Source of the DNA: Leptospira terpstrae serovar Hualin str. LT 11-33 = ATCC 700639
Lineage (GTDB): Bacteria; Spirochaetota; Leptospiria; Leptospirales; Leptospiraceae
NCBI RefSeq assembly: GCF_000332495.1
Contig: NZ_AOGW02000010.1
Span: 955,420-1,019,419 of the forward strand
Reading direction: 5' to 3'
Length of the DNA stretch: 64,000 bases
The notes beneath the pieces were generated by a model. The model was given only the letters and a program-made list of their open reading frames with translations, ran no database searches and was not told the origin of the DNA. Made by a program: the position numbers and the translations under genes. This document shows, one piece after another, positions 48,797-57,808 of this stretch (position 1 is its first letter; every line of letters begins with the position of its first letter).

Positions 48797-49014
48797 ATTT
48801 CCTCCCAATCGGAACATTTTTAACATATTTTAAACAATTGCCATAGAGTTATGGCTTTTTGAACGAGTGTCAAATAATTTATTTCCGAACCACTGAGATT
48901 TTTTGAACGAAGTTCATCAGTTGGCCTCTTATCGATTCTCTGATAAATATCAACGGAACACTAGATAAAACCTATTGCCCTCCCAAGGTGCTTCAAGAAC
49001 GTTGTTTAAATAAT

Positions 49015-49033
49015 AATGAGAATCTATCTCATT
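49015..49033. promoter_or_regulatory. Fur-box-like palindrome in front of the imelysin operon
   Basis: AATGAGAATCTATCTCATT has perfect 7-bp arms (AATGAGA and its reverse complement) around five central bases. It resembles the classic 19-bp Fur box at most outer positions. It lies 18 bp before the first ATG, where repression would block transcription initiation. Fur-family binding is inferred. Confidence 0.55.
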
Positions 49034-49051
49034 TGGTAGGAGAATACCCTT

Positions 49052-50344
49052 ATGACATCGATGCGAAATCTTACTTTCGTACTATTACTCGGCCTTGTGC
49101 TAAATGATTGTACTCCCGAAAAGGAAAACTCGGATGCAAACCTTCTGGCGGCCATTGCCCTGGTCGGCAGTGCCCCAAACCAATCTGCATTTTTAGAAAC
49201 CTATTCCCAAATCGCTTTTGAAAACTATAGTGATGCTTATTCAGATGTAGTTGCCTTAAGACAAAAAGTAACTACCTTCACCGCAAAGGCCTCCCCTTCT
49301 CTTTCAGAGCTAAACGAATTGAAGACCTATTGGAGAAAAGCAAGAAGGAGTTACCTGCAAACAGAGATTTTTCGATTTAGCCAAGGTCCGATTGATAACC
49401 CAGCACTCACAGGGGGAGTGGAATTAGAACCTTTAATGAATGCTTGGCCCCTAGATGAAGGTTATATTGATACTGTCATCCTGACAGGAACAATCACAAA
49501 ACAAGGATTAATTGATGCAAATGGTGGAGACTGTTCCGGTGGAAATTGTCCAGATGGAGATAGTGCCAAAAATATTTCTGTGGGATGGCATGCCATTGAA
49601 TATCTGTTATGGGGTGCTGATGCGCAAAATAACTTCACACCAGGCACATCGATTACACAAACAAATTTCACAACAGCAAATGGTGCCGGAAGTGCAGCGG
49701 CAAAACGTTCAGCTTATTTGTTGTATGCAACGGAAATTCTGGAAGCCCACCTCCTACTCTTAAAGAACTCCTGGGATCCAACGTTATCCACTTCATATGT
49801 TGCTAAATTCAAATCGAGTGCCACCTCCTTTGAAAATATACTCCGAGGAATTGCTAGATTCTCTGGTGGAGAGTGGGGTGGAGAAAGGATGACGGGAGTA
49901 TTTGGCGGAGAACAAGAAGAAGAACATTCTTGTTTTTCAGACAATACAAAAGCAGATTTTTACTTTGATGCCAAAGGATTAGATAACCTTTATAATGGAA
50001 CTTATAGTGGATCGAAAACCATAAGCGGCTACGGTCTCAAAAATCTTTTGGGTAATGAATCTAGTTATATCAAAGAACGAATTGCCACTGCGGAACTTTT
50101 CTGCCTGAATGAATTTACAGAAGATGTTTCTTTGAACCAAGCATGTAATAGTAGCATCGTATCGAGTCGTTTTGATCGAATGATTGCAACCGTAAATGTA
50201 TCGGGCTCAGTAACAGAAAATGCTGACTATAATATTTTCCGTTACCAAATCCAACCCGCAGTTCAAGAAATAGCGAAAGCTCTACAAAGATCTGCAGCAA
50301 GCTATGGAGTCTCCATTGGAGATGATGGCTTAGTTCTTCAATAA
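49052..50344 (+). CDS. Imelysin-family (IrpA-like, Peptidase_M75) lipoprotein
   Basis: Predicted lipoprotein: MTSMRNLTFVLLLGLVLNDC carries the lipobox. The four-helix imelysin domain contains the conserved G-x-H-x-x-E motif as GWHAIEYLLWG (His180, Glu183), which binds metal or forms the active site in EfeO/IcmP-type proteins, and FRIARFSGGEW-like IARFSGGEWGGERMTG later. Proteins of this group (COG3487, IrpA) are tied to iron acquisition. GGTAGGAG is the ribosome-binding site and a Fur-like palindrome lies just upstream. First of five genes; the second starts 12 bp downstream. Confidence 0.92.
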   Translation: MTSMRNLTFVLLLGLVLNDCTPEKENSDANLLAAIALVGSAPNQSAFLETYSQIAFENYSDAYSDVVALRQKVTTFTAKASPSLSELNELKTYWRKARRSYLQTEIFRFSQGPIDNPALTGGVELEPLMNAWPLDEGYIDTVILTGTITKQGLIDANGGDCSGGNCPDGDSAKNISVGWHAIEYLLWGADAQNNFTPGTSITQTNFTTANGAGSAAAKRSAYLLYATEILEAHLLLLKNSWDPTLSTSYVAKFKSSATSFENILRGIARFSGGEWGGERMTGVFGGEQEEEHSCFSDNTKADFYFDAKGLDNLYNGTYSGSKTISGYGLKNLLGNESSYIKERIATAELFCLNEFTEDVSLNQACNSSIVSSRFDRMIATVNVSGSVTENADYNIFRYQIQPAVQEIAKALQRSAASYGVSIGDDGLVLQ

Positions 50345-50356
50345 ATAAATATAGAA

Positions 50357-51883
50357 ATGAAAACAAAACACCTTATCCTACTGACTTTACTTGCTCTTAG
50401 TTTCACATGCAAAAAACAAGAAAACGATGAAGCGACCACTGCCCTTATCCTTGCTGCCCTTATATCCTCTCCCCAATGTTCTTCGGGAGATTTTTTAAAC
50501 GACCCTTGTGAACAATTCAGTGGTGGAGATACTACTACTTTTGATTCCACAGAGTCAGCTTTCGACTTAGAAGCTGCTAATGTTTTAGATTCACGAAGGT
50601 CCATTGATTTCCAAGATGGAAATGCTAACTTCAATCGCACTTGGTTACCTGCAGGAAATTCTTCTGTAGCTGGACTTGGCCCTGTCTTTAACAATCGTTC
50701 TTGCCAAGGTTGCCACGTCAAAGACGGAAGAGGACGGCCACCTGCTGATGGTACAAGCCTTACTTCTATGCTCCTCCGTTTGAGTGTCACTGGATCCAAT
50801 CCTACCACCGGTGGACCTGTTGCTATGACCAATTTTGGAACCCAACTCAATACAGAAGGAATTTTAGAATTTGGAACAGGTACCCAAATTCCCAAAGAAG
50901 GAATTGTAACCATTACTTATACAGAAGAACCAGGAACTTTTCCCGATGGAGAAAGTTATTCCCTACGAAAACCAAGTTATTCGATCACTTGGAACGTTGG
51001 TGGTGGTGCCACTCAAATCAATGTAGCTAATCCTGGCCAACCCTACCATCCTACGAATAATCCTTCTGGTAGTTTTTTCATTTCTCCAAGAACAGCACCC
51101 ATGATGCCTGGTCTTGGACTTTTAGAAGCCATTCCCGAATCTACCATTCGTTCACTTGCTGACGTTACAGACTCAAACGGAGATGGAGTCTCTGGAAAAC
51201 CAAATCTTGTTTGGGATACAACACAAGCCAAAGCTTTTCTTGGAAGGTTTGGATGGAAAGCAAACCAACCAAATCTAAACCACCAAAATGCCAGTGCCTT
51301 TCTGGGAGATATTGGACTCACTACACCAATCTTTCCTACAGAAAATTGTGTCGCAGGACAAAACCTTTGCGCCGCAAGTCCTACTGGTAATGGAACCAAC
51401 CCCGAAATCTCCAGCGATCGTTTATCGCGCGTTACATTCTATACTAGCTTAGTGAGTGTTCCAGGAAGAAGGGGTTGGCGGACAGAGGATGTCAAAAAAG
51501 GAAAAGAACTATTCATTCAAATTGGATGTTCGTCTTGCCATATCCCAAGGATGAAAACTGGGGATCATTCCATTCCAGAAGTAGCAAACCAAGAAATACG
51601 ACCTTATACTGATTTACTCTTACATGATATGGGGGATGGACTCAGTGATTTTCGTTCTGACTTTTTAGCAACGGGAAATGAATGGAGGACCACTCCACTT
51701 TGGGGTCTTGGTCTCATTGAAAGGGTCAATGGGCATGAACTTTTACTTCACGATGGAAGAGCCAGAGGGATTCAAGAAGCAATTCTTTGGCATGGAGGAG
51801 AATCAGAACAAAGTAAAAACAATTACAAACAATTACCCAAAGAATCTAGAACGAAAATCATTAGTTTTCTTAAATCTTTATGA
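50357..51883 (+). CDS. Di-heme oxidoreductase-like lipoprotein (DUF1111/COG3488), paralogue 2
   Basis: Lipoprotein (MKTKHLILLTLLALSFTC) with two c-heme sites, CQGCH (Cys116, Cys119, His120) and CSSCH (Cys391, Cys394, His395). It also has the family blocks GLGLLEAIPESTIRSLADVT, FGWKANQPNLNHQNASAFLG and LHDGRARGIQEAILWHGGES. Related to the protein at 43285 over its whole length. In this operon it could transfer electrons for Fe3+/Fe2+ conversion next to the imelysin proteins; this is an inference. The stop overlaps the ATG of the next gene (ATGA). Confidence 0.9.
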   Translation: MKTKHLILLTLLALSFTCKKQENDEATTALILAALISSPQCSSGDFLNDPCEQFSGGDTTTFDSTESAFDLEAANVLDSRRSIDFQDGNANFNRTWLPAGNSSVAGLGPVFNNRSCQGCHVKDGRGRPPADGTSLTSMLLRLSVTGSNPTTGGPVAMTNFGTQLNTEGILEFGTGTQIPKEGIVTITYTEEPGTFPDGESYSLRKPSYSITWNVGGGATQINVANPGQPYHPTNNPSGSFFISPRTAPMMPGLGLLEAIPESTIRSLADVTDSNGDGVSGKPNLVWDTTQAKAFLGRFGWKANQPNLNHQNASAFLGDIGLTTPIFPTENCVAGQNLCAASPTGNGTNPEISSDRLSRVTFYTSLVSVPGRRGWRTEDVKKGKELFIQIGCSSCHIPRMKTGDHSIPEVANQEIRPYTDLLLHDMGDGLSDFRSDFLATGNEWRTTPLWGLGLIERVNGHELLLHDGRARGIQEAILWHGGESEQSKNNYKQLPKESRTKIISFLKSL

Positions 51884-53016
51884 AACCAATTAATATTAAA
51901 TTAAAAATTCTAACTTACGGGTTCTATTTATTTTTATTCAATTGTGGAGTCCAATCAGATAGTGCTTCTGAAAAGGCACAAATATTGGGTTTGGTCGATA
52001 CATACTTAAAGACATATACAACTTCCAGTTTACTCGTTGATATTTCTAACAACTTAATCATCCCCAAGTATACAAATTTAGACCAGAAAGTCTCCGCATT
52101 ACAGACTGCAGCAGCAGCTTACACAACAACACAAGATACTAATAATTTGAATCTTGTTAGGAACGCTTGGATAGAAACTGACTTAGCATATAGGCAAATA
52201 GAATGGGCTTATTTTGGACCAGCAAACATTCCGTTTAATGTGTATCTTTTTTTAGATAGTTTTTCGAGAGCCTTCCCTATCGACCCAACGTTGATTGAAT
52301 CAAAAATCACTTCGAATCTAACGCCGAGCGGACTCCGAGTGGATGGATTAGATACGGTAGAATACCTCCTGTTTAAAGACAATGCCAGCAGTACAAACAC
52401 TGCATTCGCAGACGTCAACCGAAGGACTTATTTAACCAAACTGATCCAAGATATTAAAACTCAGACAGGATTACTTATTTTTCATTGGGATAAATCAAGA
52501 AGTTCTTCTTTTTATTATTCTTTTACGAATGCAGGTAAAGGGAGTCGCGAATACCCCAACACGAAAGACGGACTCACGGAACTGACCAACCAAATGGTAT
52601 TTTTTTGTAATACAATTGTTGATATCAAAATTGCTGAACCTTCTGGATTACGAGCCACAAATTTAGGAGTAAAGGATATCACAAAGGTAGAAACACCATA
52701 TGCAAACTTATCCTTTGACTCACTTTTACAAAATCTTCAAGGATTCTCTGATATTGGAGATGCTGGGCTTTATAAATTCTTAGCACTCCGAAGTGAAACG
52801 GTGGTTCCAAGACTTCAGGAACAAATCCGAATCACATCAGCATCAGTGTCCTCTTTAAAGTTAAAGTACGGTACCTTTCAAAATGCAATCACAACAGGAA
52901 ACAGCGATGTGGAAGTGATGCTCAATGAATTTAAGAAACTTAGAGTATTGATTAGCACAGAACTGATCAGTGCCCTCGGCGGAACCATCGGGGTTAGTTC
53001 AAATGATGGCGATTAA
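51880..53016 (+). CDS. Second imelysin-like lipoprotein (COG3489 type)
   Basis: Lipoprotein (MKPINIKLKILTYGFYLFLFNC) of the imelysin superfamily, recognised from NAWIETDLAYRQIEWAYFGP and GLDTVEYLLFKDN, the counterpart of G-x-H-x-x-E in canonical imelysins. Here His is replaced by Asp158 while Glu161 remains, so metal coordination must differ. Order IrpA, di-heme protein, this protein matches the conserved COG3487-COG3488-COG3489 neighbourhood. It overlaps the previous stop by 4 nt (ATGA) and the next gene by 14 nt. Probably a partner of the first imelysin protein, not a peptidase. Confidence 0.88.
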   Translation: MKPINIKLKILTYGFYLFLFNCGVQSDSASEKAQILGLVDTYLKTYTTSSLLVDISNNLIIPKYTNLDQKVSALQTAAAAYTTTQDTNNLNLVRNAWIETDLAYRQIEWAYFGPANIPFNVYLFLDSFSRAFPIDPTLIESKITSNLTPSGLRVDGLDTVEYLLFKDNASSTNTAFADVNRRTYLTKLIQDIKTQTGLLIFHWDKSRSSSFYYSFTNAGKGSREYPNTKDGLTELTNQMVFFCNTIVDIKIAEPSGLRATNLGVKDITKVETPYANLSFDSLLQNLQGFSDIGDAGLYKFLALRSETVVPRLQEQIRITSASVSSLKLKYGTFQNAITTGNSDVEVMLNEFKKLRVLISTELISALGGTIGVSSNDGD

Positions 53017-54322
53017 GTTTTTATTCAATCCAGTTTCTTCACTTTCCCTTCATTTCTTTCGCATTGGGTATGGATTTGCGACAACGATCATTATTTTTCG
53101 TTATTTCTATTTCGGATGGATTCATTCTTACTTTATCAAACCAACTTTTTTTTTCAAACACTTTGGTTGGGAATGGATCCACCCTTTGCCACCAGTTTTT
53201 ACTTATCTTTTATTTGGAGTATTACTCCTCACTGCACTCGGAATTTTTCTAGGATATTTTTTACGATTCAATCTTTTGGTTTTTACCGCTGGATTCACTT
53301 GGTTTCATTTTTCAGATGCAACCATCTATTTGAATCATTATTATCTGATTTCTTTACTCGGTTTTTTACTATGGTTATCTCCTGTTAGTAAATCAAATAC
53401 ACCAACCTTTCGTTTTAAAGACTGGCTAAACAATGCAAAACCTATTCCTAAACTATGGTTGTATGCCATTCGATTACAAATGGGTCTTGTTTATTTTTTT
53501 GGAGGGATCGCCAAACTCCAACCAGACTGGTTATTCGAAGCTCTCCCATTGAAACTATGGTTGTACCAATCGGAAGGAAAATTTCCACTTTTAGATCCCA
53601 TCCTTGGCCTTCCCCTCACAGCATTTGTTTTCTCTTGGATTGGACTCCTCTTTGATTTGTCGATTCCATTCTTACTTTGCACAAAAAGGTTTCGTTTGCA
53701 GGCTTGGTTAGTCGTTCTTTTTTTTCACTCGTTCACATCCTTTCTTTTTCCAATCGGCGTTTTCCCCATTGTGATGAGTCTCTCTTCACTGATTTTTTTT
53801 GCACCTAATTGGCCACAAATACTAATGAATCGATTTTCAAAAAACAAAATCGATCTTTCGGTATCGAAGGTTCCATTAAAAAACAATGCAAATGATTTCG
53901 GAATTAGAGAATATATTTTATTCGCCTACTTTTTGTTACAGGTAACCATCCCTTTAAGGCATATACTTTACCCTGGGCAAGTCATTTGGACAGAAGAAAC
54001 AATTAAATTTTCCTGGCAAGTGATGGTTGCAGACAAAGTGGGATCTGCAGTGTTTACAATTCAAAACCGGCAAATCAATCCCAAAGATATATTGACTGAT
54101 TACCAATATAGGATGATGACGATCCAACCAGAACATATCCTACAATTTGCAAGATACTTACAAAAACAAGAATATGAACGAACTGGAATCGCTGGAATCC
54201 CGGTGTATGTTTTATCCCATGTATCCATCAATGGGAAACCGGCTCGGCCTTTATTTTCACCTAACGAAGATCTTACCAAAATCAAAACAAACTTTTTCCC
54301 CTTAAAAGGACTCATTCGATGA
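53003..54322 (+). CDS. HTTM / GGCX-like integral membrane protein
   Basis: Polytopic membrane protein of the HTTM family (vitamin K-dependent gamma-carboxylase-like). Multiple helices include a block ending WFHFSDATIYLNHYYLIS and the signature YFFGGIAKLQPDWLFEALPL, whose Lys171 aligns with the catalytic Lys of human GGCX (AGVKKLDADW). The C-terminal ~110 residues are a soluble domain, absent from small HTTM proteins. The best start is the ATG overlapping the upstream gene, not an in-frame GTG 33 nt earlier. Human-type carboxylation of Glu is unlikely in bacteria; a redox or quinone-linked role beside di-heme proteins is more plausible. It overlaps the TonB receptor by 4 nt. Confidence 0.82.
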   Translation: MMAIKFLFNPVSSLSLHFFRIGYGFATTIIIFRYFYFGWIHSYFIKPTFFFKHFGWEWIHPLPPVFTYLLFGVLLLTALGIFLGYFLRFNLLVFTAGFTWFHFSDATIYLNHYYLISLLGFLLWLSPVSKSNTPTFRFKDWLNNAKPIPKLWLYAIRLQMGLVYFFGGIAKLQPDWLFEALPLKLWLYQSEGKFPLLDPILGLPLTAFVFSWIGLLFDLSIPFLLCTKRFRLQAWLVVLFFHSFTSFLFPIGVFPIVMSLSSLIFFAPNWPQILMNRFSKNKIDLSVSKVPLKNNANDFGIREYILFAYFLLQVTIPLRHILYPGQVIWTEETIKFSWQVMVADKVGSAVFTIQNRQINPKDILTDYQYRMMTIQPEHILQFARYLQKQEYERTGIAGIPVYVLSHVSINGKPARPLFSPNEDLTKIKTNFFPLKGLIR

Positions 54323-56700
54323 ATTTTCGAAAACTAAAAATATCCCTTATTTACTTCCTAATCATTTCAGGAAATATACAGATCTTTTCTCAGAATAACA
54401 CTGAGGAACAAGAAACAAAACCGCAAAAGAGTGAAGGAATTCATGTTATAGGAAACAAAAAAGAAGACTTAAAAAAAATTCCAGGATCTGCTTATATCAT
54501 AGATAAAAAATATCTAGAAGAAGCTTCTCCCACAGATCCGATGGAAGCTTTAAGAAGGACTCCTGGCGCAAGCGTACGTTTCCAAGATGCAGCAGGACTT
54601 ACACCAAACATTGGTTTTAGGGGAGTTAGTAACGAAGAATCTAGGAAAACACTCATTTTAGAAGATGGGATTTTAACTTCCCTCTCTCCTTATGGACAAC
54701 CAGAAAGTTATTATTCTCCCTCGATTGAAAGAATGGAAAGAATTGAAATCATCAAAGGTTCTGGTTCAATTTTATTTGGACCAAACACCATTGGAGGGAT
54801 TGTTAACTTTGTCACCAAACGTCCGCCAGCGGAATCAACCTTTTATACAAAAAATGTGGGTGGTGAAAATGGTTATTTATCCACTTATAATTCCTATGGA
54901 AAAAGTTTTGGATCAAGTGCATTTGAAGTTTCGTTACTAAGAAAACAAGGAAATGGATTTAGAAATCATCAAAGTTTTGATGTTACCGAAGGAAATGTTA
55001 AATGGATCCAAGATTGGAACCAAAACCATAGTACAACGATTAAATTAGGATATCATATGCAAAACGCACAGTCCACTTACTTAGGATTGTCACAAGGTCT
55101 TTTCCGGATGGATCCAAAAATCAATCCGGCAGAATATGATGAAAAACAATTAAACCGCAGCCAGACTATCATTTCTCATAATTGGAAATTATCCGATGAT
55201 CATAATCTAATGATAAGAGGTTATTTTTCCCAAGCAGAACGGAATTGGTCAAGACAGGATTTTTTATCTGGAAAATCGACTACAGGTGGATATTTAAATC
55301 CCCCCTTAGATACAATTCGTACTTACTCACCAGGTATCATTGGAAATCGACCTGGAGATACTATTTATATGCGAGAATCATATATCAGTAGGGATCAATC
55401 CTTTATGGTAGGTGGAATAGAAACAAAATTAGAATCTAAATTTTCTACCTTCGGACTAAAACATGAAACAGACATTGGTGTTCGAATCCATGGCGAAAAC
55501 AATTTAACGCAAACTAATGTAAAAAAAACAGATGATCCTTTAGGTTATCTTTCCAAAGCAATCATCCAAGAAGATTCTCTATTAAATAATCTTGTACAAC
55601 CATCACTCCCTAATTTTAATCTAAATCGACAAGAACGTAAGATAGAATCATTCGCAGCTTACTTCCAAGACAGAATTCAACTTTCTGAAAACTGGAAATT
55701 AATTCCAGGAGTTAGGTATGAAGAAGTAAGACAAAAAGCGATTACCACAAGAAGACAAGCGACAACAGAAGATTACCGGCTTGGTGCCGTTTTACCAAAT
55801 GATGTATCGGTCAACAGAAGAAGCTCCAGTGAATCAAGGACTCATGTGATACTTCCCGGACTTGGAATCACATATGATATTACAAAAAAATTCATTTGGT
55901 TTTCGGGAGCACACAAAGGTTTCTCACCCCCTACATTTGGTACCTCATTTAGTCCCCAAGGTAACGATTATAGGTTAAAACCAGAAACCTCAACAAATTA
56001 CGAAACAGGAATTCGCGGCGACATTACATCCTATTTATACACAGAACTTGTTGGATACAAAATGTACTTTCGTGATCAAATCATCAACGTCAACGAGGTG
56101 GGAGGAGAAAACGGAATTAGACCAGCAAATACTGGTTATTCGACTCATACGGGTGGTGAGTCAGTGATTGTATGGGATCCAGCAAAAATGCAAAAATCAG
56201 AATGGAGAGTTCCGATTGAATTTATTTACTCTCGTATCGAAGCAAAATCCAGAAGTTTTAACCCATTCCCAGTATCACAAACAAGTGACGGAAGAGAAGT
56301 TGTAGAATACTTGCCAGCTTATACAGTGAACAACTATCAATACCTTTCGACAGACACAACGGGAAACTATTTACCCTATGTACCGAAAGAAACAGTCACT
56401 ACAGCTATTAGTGTTTCTTCACCACAGGGATATTATAGTCGTTTAGAATACCAATACATTGGAAAACAATACTCTGATTTATTGAACACAAAAGACGAAT
56501 CCGAAGATGGTAATAAAGGTATAATTCCTAAAGTTGAACTTTGGAATACTAGTTTTGGTTACAGATCACCAGACAAGTGGTCGGTGTTTATCAATGCTAA
56601 AAACATTCAAGACAAACAATATGTCTCTGGTCGGTTACCTACAGGCATCCAACCAGGGCCTTTCCGTCAAATCAATGTTGGATTTACTTTTGAACTGTAA
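54319..56700 (+). CDS. FecA-like TonB-dependent outer-membrane receptor
   Basis: Outer-membrane receptor for an iron chelate, such as ferric dicitrate. A signal peptide (about residues 8-26) is followed by the plug domain (about 35-160), with GIHVIGNKKEDLKKIPGSAY, LRRTPGASVRFQDAAGLTPN, RGVSNEESRK, MERIEIIKGSGSILFGPNTI and GGIVNFVTKRP. The 22-strand barrel then runs to a C-terminal strand ending in aromatics (FRQINVGFTFEL). Length (793 aa) is typical. A strict TonB box cannot be pinned down. The overlapping ATGA with the HTTM gene couples it to the operon. It overlaps the convergent gene by 17 nt. Energy must come from TonB/ExbBD encoded elsewhere. Confidence 0.93.
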   Translation: MNFRKLKISLIYFLIISGNIQIFSQNNTEEQETKPQKSEGIHVIGNKKEDLKKIPGSAYIIDKKYLEEASPTDPMEALRRTPGASVRFQDAAGLTPNIGFRGVSNEESRKTLILEDGILTSLSPYGQPESYYSPSIERMERIEIIKGSGSILFGPNTIGGIVNFVTKRPPAESTFYTKNVGGENGYLSTYNSYGKSFGSSAFEVSLLRKQGNGFRNHQSFDVTEGNVKWIQDWNQNHSTTIKLGYHMQNAQSTYLGLSQGLFRMDPKINPAEYDEKQLNRSQTIISHNWKLSDDHNLMIRGYFSQAERNWSRQDFLSGKSTTGGYLNPPLDTIRTYSPGIIGNRPGDTIYMRESYISRDQSFMVGGIETKLESKFSTFGLKHETDIGVRIHGENNLTQTNVKKTDDPLGYLSKAIIQEDSLLNNLVQPSLPNFNLNRQERKIESFAAYFQDRIQLSENWKLIPGVRYEEVRQKAITTRRQATTEDYRLGAVLPNDVSVNRRSSSESRTHVILPGLGITYDITKKFIWFSGAHKGFSPPTFGTSFSPQGNDYRLKPETSTNYETGIRGDITSYLYTELVGYKMYFRDQIINVNEVGGENGIRPANTGYSTHTGGESVIVWDPAKMQKSEWRVPIEFIYSRIEAKSRSFNPFPVSQTSDGREVVEYLPAYTVNNYQYLSTDTTGNYLPYVPKETVTTAISVSSPQGYYSRLEYQYIGKQYSDLLNTKDESEDGNKGIIPKVELWNTSFGYRSPDKWSVFINAKNIQDKQYVSGRLPTGIQPGPFRQINVGFTFEL

Positions 56701-57649
56701 CTTCTATTCCATCAACTATTTTTGATTGAGACAAATCGATAGGACAAGAAAGGATAGAGGAAAATTTGGTTTCAAACTTTGAGTTAGAATCAGATAAACC
56801 GATGTATTGGCAAATGATATCCATTTCTTGTTCATCTACAATCACTTCACGAATCATTAAATACTCAATAAAATCTAATCGGTCAGAAACATCTGCTATA
56901 AAAAGCCCATCCCTAAGTATATCTGTCAATCGATTGACATTTCTACGACTTGGTGATTTTTCTCTTTCCTCTTTTGGTGAAAATTCCTTACGTTTTGTGT
57001 CTGCATATTCTTCCCACCTATGAATTGTTTTTAGATTATTTTCCAATTGAAACAAAAAACCTGGGACTGATTCTTGTTTATCAAAAACAACTAACATTCG
57101 CAAGTATTGGTATAAATTTGGGTTTCGATACAATAATCGTTTACAATGAATAGAATCAATTTTTTCAAAGATTCGAAGAAAAGAGTCTGTATTCTGTTCC
57201 GTTGTTTCGGATACAGATGATTCAAAATACTCCTCCCATTGTTTGGCATTTAAATTGCTAAGTAGATTTAATTGAAAAGTCACATCCTTTTCCACCATAG
57301 GTTCGGTAAGTAAAAGATCTAAACTTTTCTCAGAACTAATGATTTTTGCCCAAATGGAAAAATAGTAATCAGGTGTTATATTTCCCGTTTTAATATATTT
57401 ACCAAAACCATAATAAACTGCCTTACAAATCAAATTAGCAGGCATCGCAGAGTGATTGATTAGCTCTTTTAAAACATCCTCTTCTCTAAGTATCCAACAA
57501 TAACTACAGAAATACTCTACTAATTCATCAACCTCAAATAGAATTTCCAAATATTCATGAAGATTCGGAGTTGTTAAAAGAAATTCGAAAGATTCCTTGG
57601 CATGCTGAGGTGAACTTTTTTTCCAAAACTCATAAACCAAAACTTGCAT
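56684..57649 (-). CDS. Hypothetical helical protein, paralogue A
   Basis: No domain recognised; no signal peptide or membrane span. The 321-residue, predominantly helical protein begins MQVLVYEFWKKSSPQHAKES and shares blocks with its neighbour at 57809-58699: EFWK..SP at the start, VYYGFGKYIKTGNI, LNLLSNLNAKQWEEYFE, LYQYLRMLVV and a late NVNRLTDILRDG. An AGGGG Shine-Dalgarno sequence lies before the ATG. The two are a diverged tandem duplication; the family may be Leptospira-specific. The 3' end overlaps the TonB receptor stop. Confidence 0.75.
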   Translation of the reverse strand: MQVLVYEFWKKSSPQHAKESFEFLLTTPNLHEYLEILFEVDELVEYFCSYCWILREEDVLKELINHSAMPANLICKAVYYGFGKYIKTGNITPDYYFSIWAKIISSEKSLDLLLTEPMVEKDVTFQLNLLSNLNAKQWEEYFESSVSETTEQNTDSFLRIFEKIDSIHCKRLLYRNPNLYQYLRMLVVFDKQESVPGFLFQLENNLKTIHRWEEYADTKRKEFSPKEEREKSPSRRNVNRLTDILRDGLFIADVSDRLDFIEYLMIREVIVDEQEMDIICQYIGLSDSNSKFETKFSSILSCPIDLSQSKIVDGIEVTVQK

Positions 57650-57808
57650 TTTTGCCCCTCAACTCTTATACAAGGGACGAAAGGAAAACTAGACTTTCAG
57701 AATTTGTATTTTGAATTAGAATAAAAAATATGGAAAATATTTAAAAATGGAAAAAAGGACAAGGGTAAGTACGAGAGAAAATTTTAGAATTATTTTAAAA
57801 ATTAGAGT

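Noticed and set aside
48840..48858. GCCATA-GAGT-TATGGC hairpin followed by five T's between the SGNH and imelysin genes
   Set aside because: Would be a plus-strand terminator, but no plus-strand gene precedes it. The stem is just six pairs, so it is left as a possible leader structure.
46722..48916. GAAC-N3-GTTC inverted repeats at 46722-46732 and 48904-48916
   Set aside because: Short, with only two copies, and spacing differs from the LexA-type GAAC-N4-GTTC. Too weak to call an operator.
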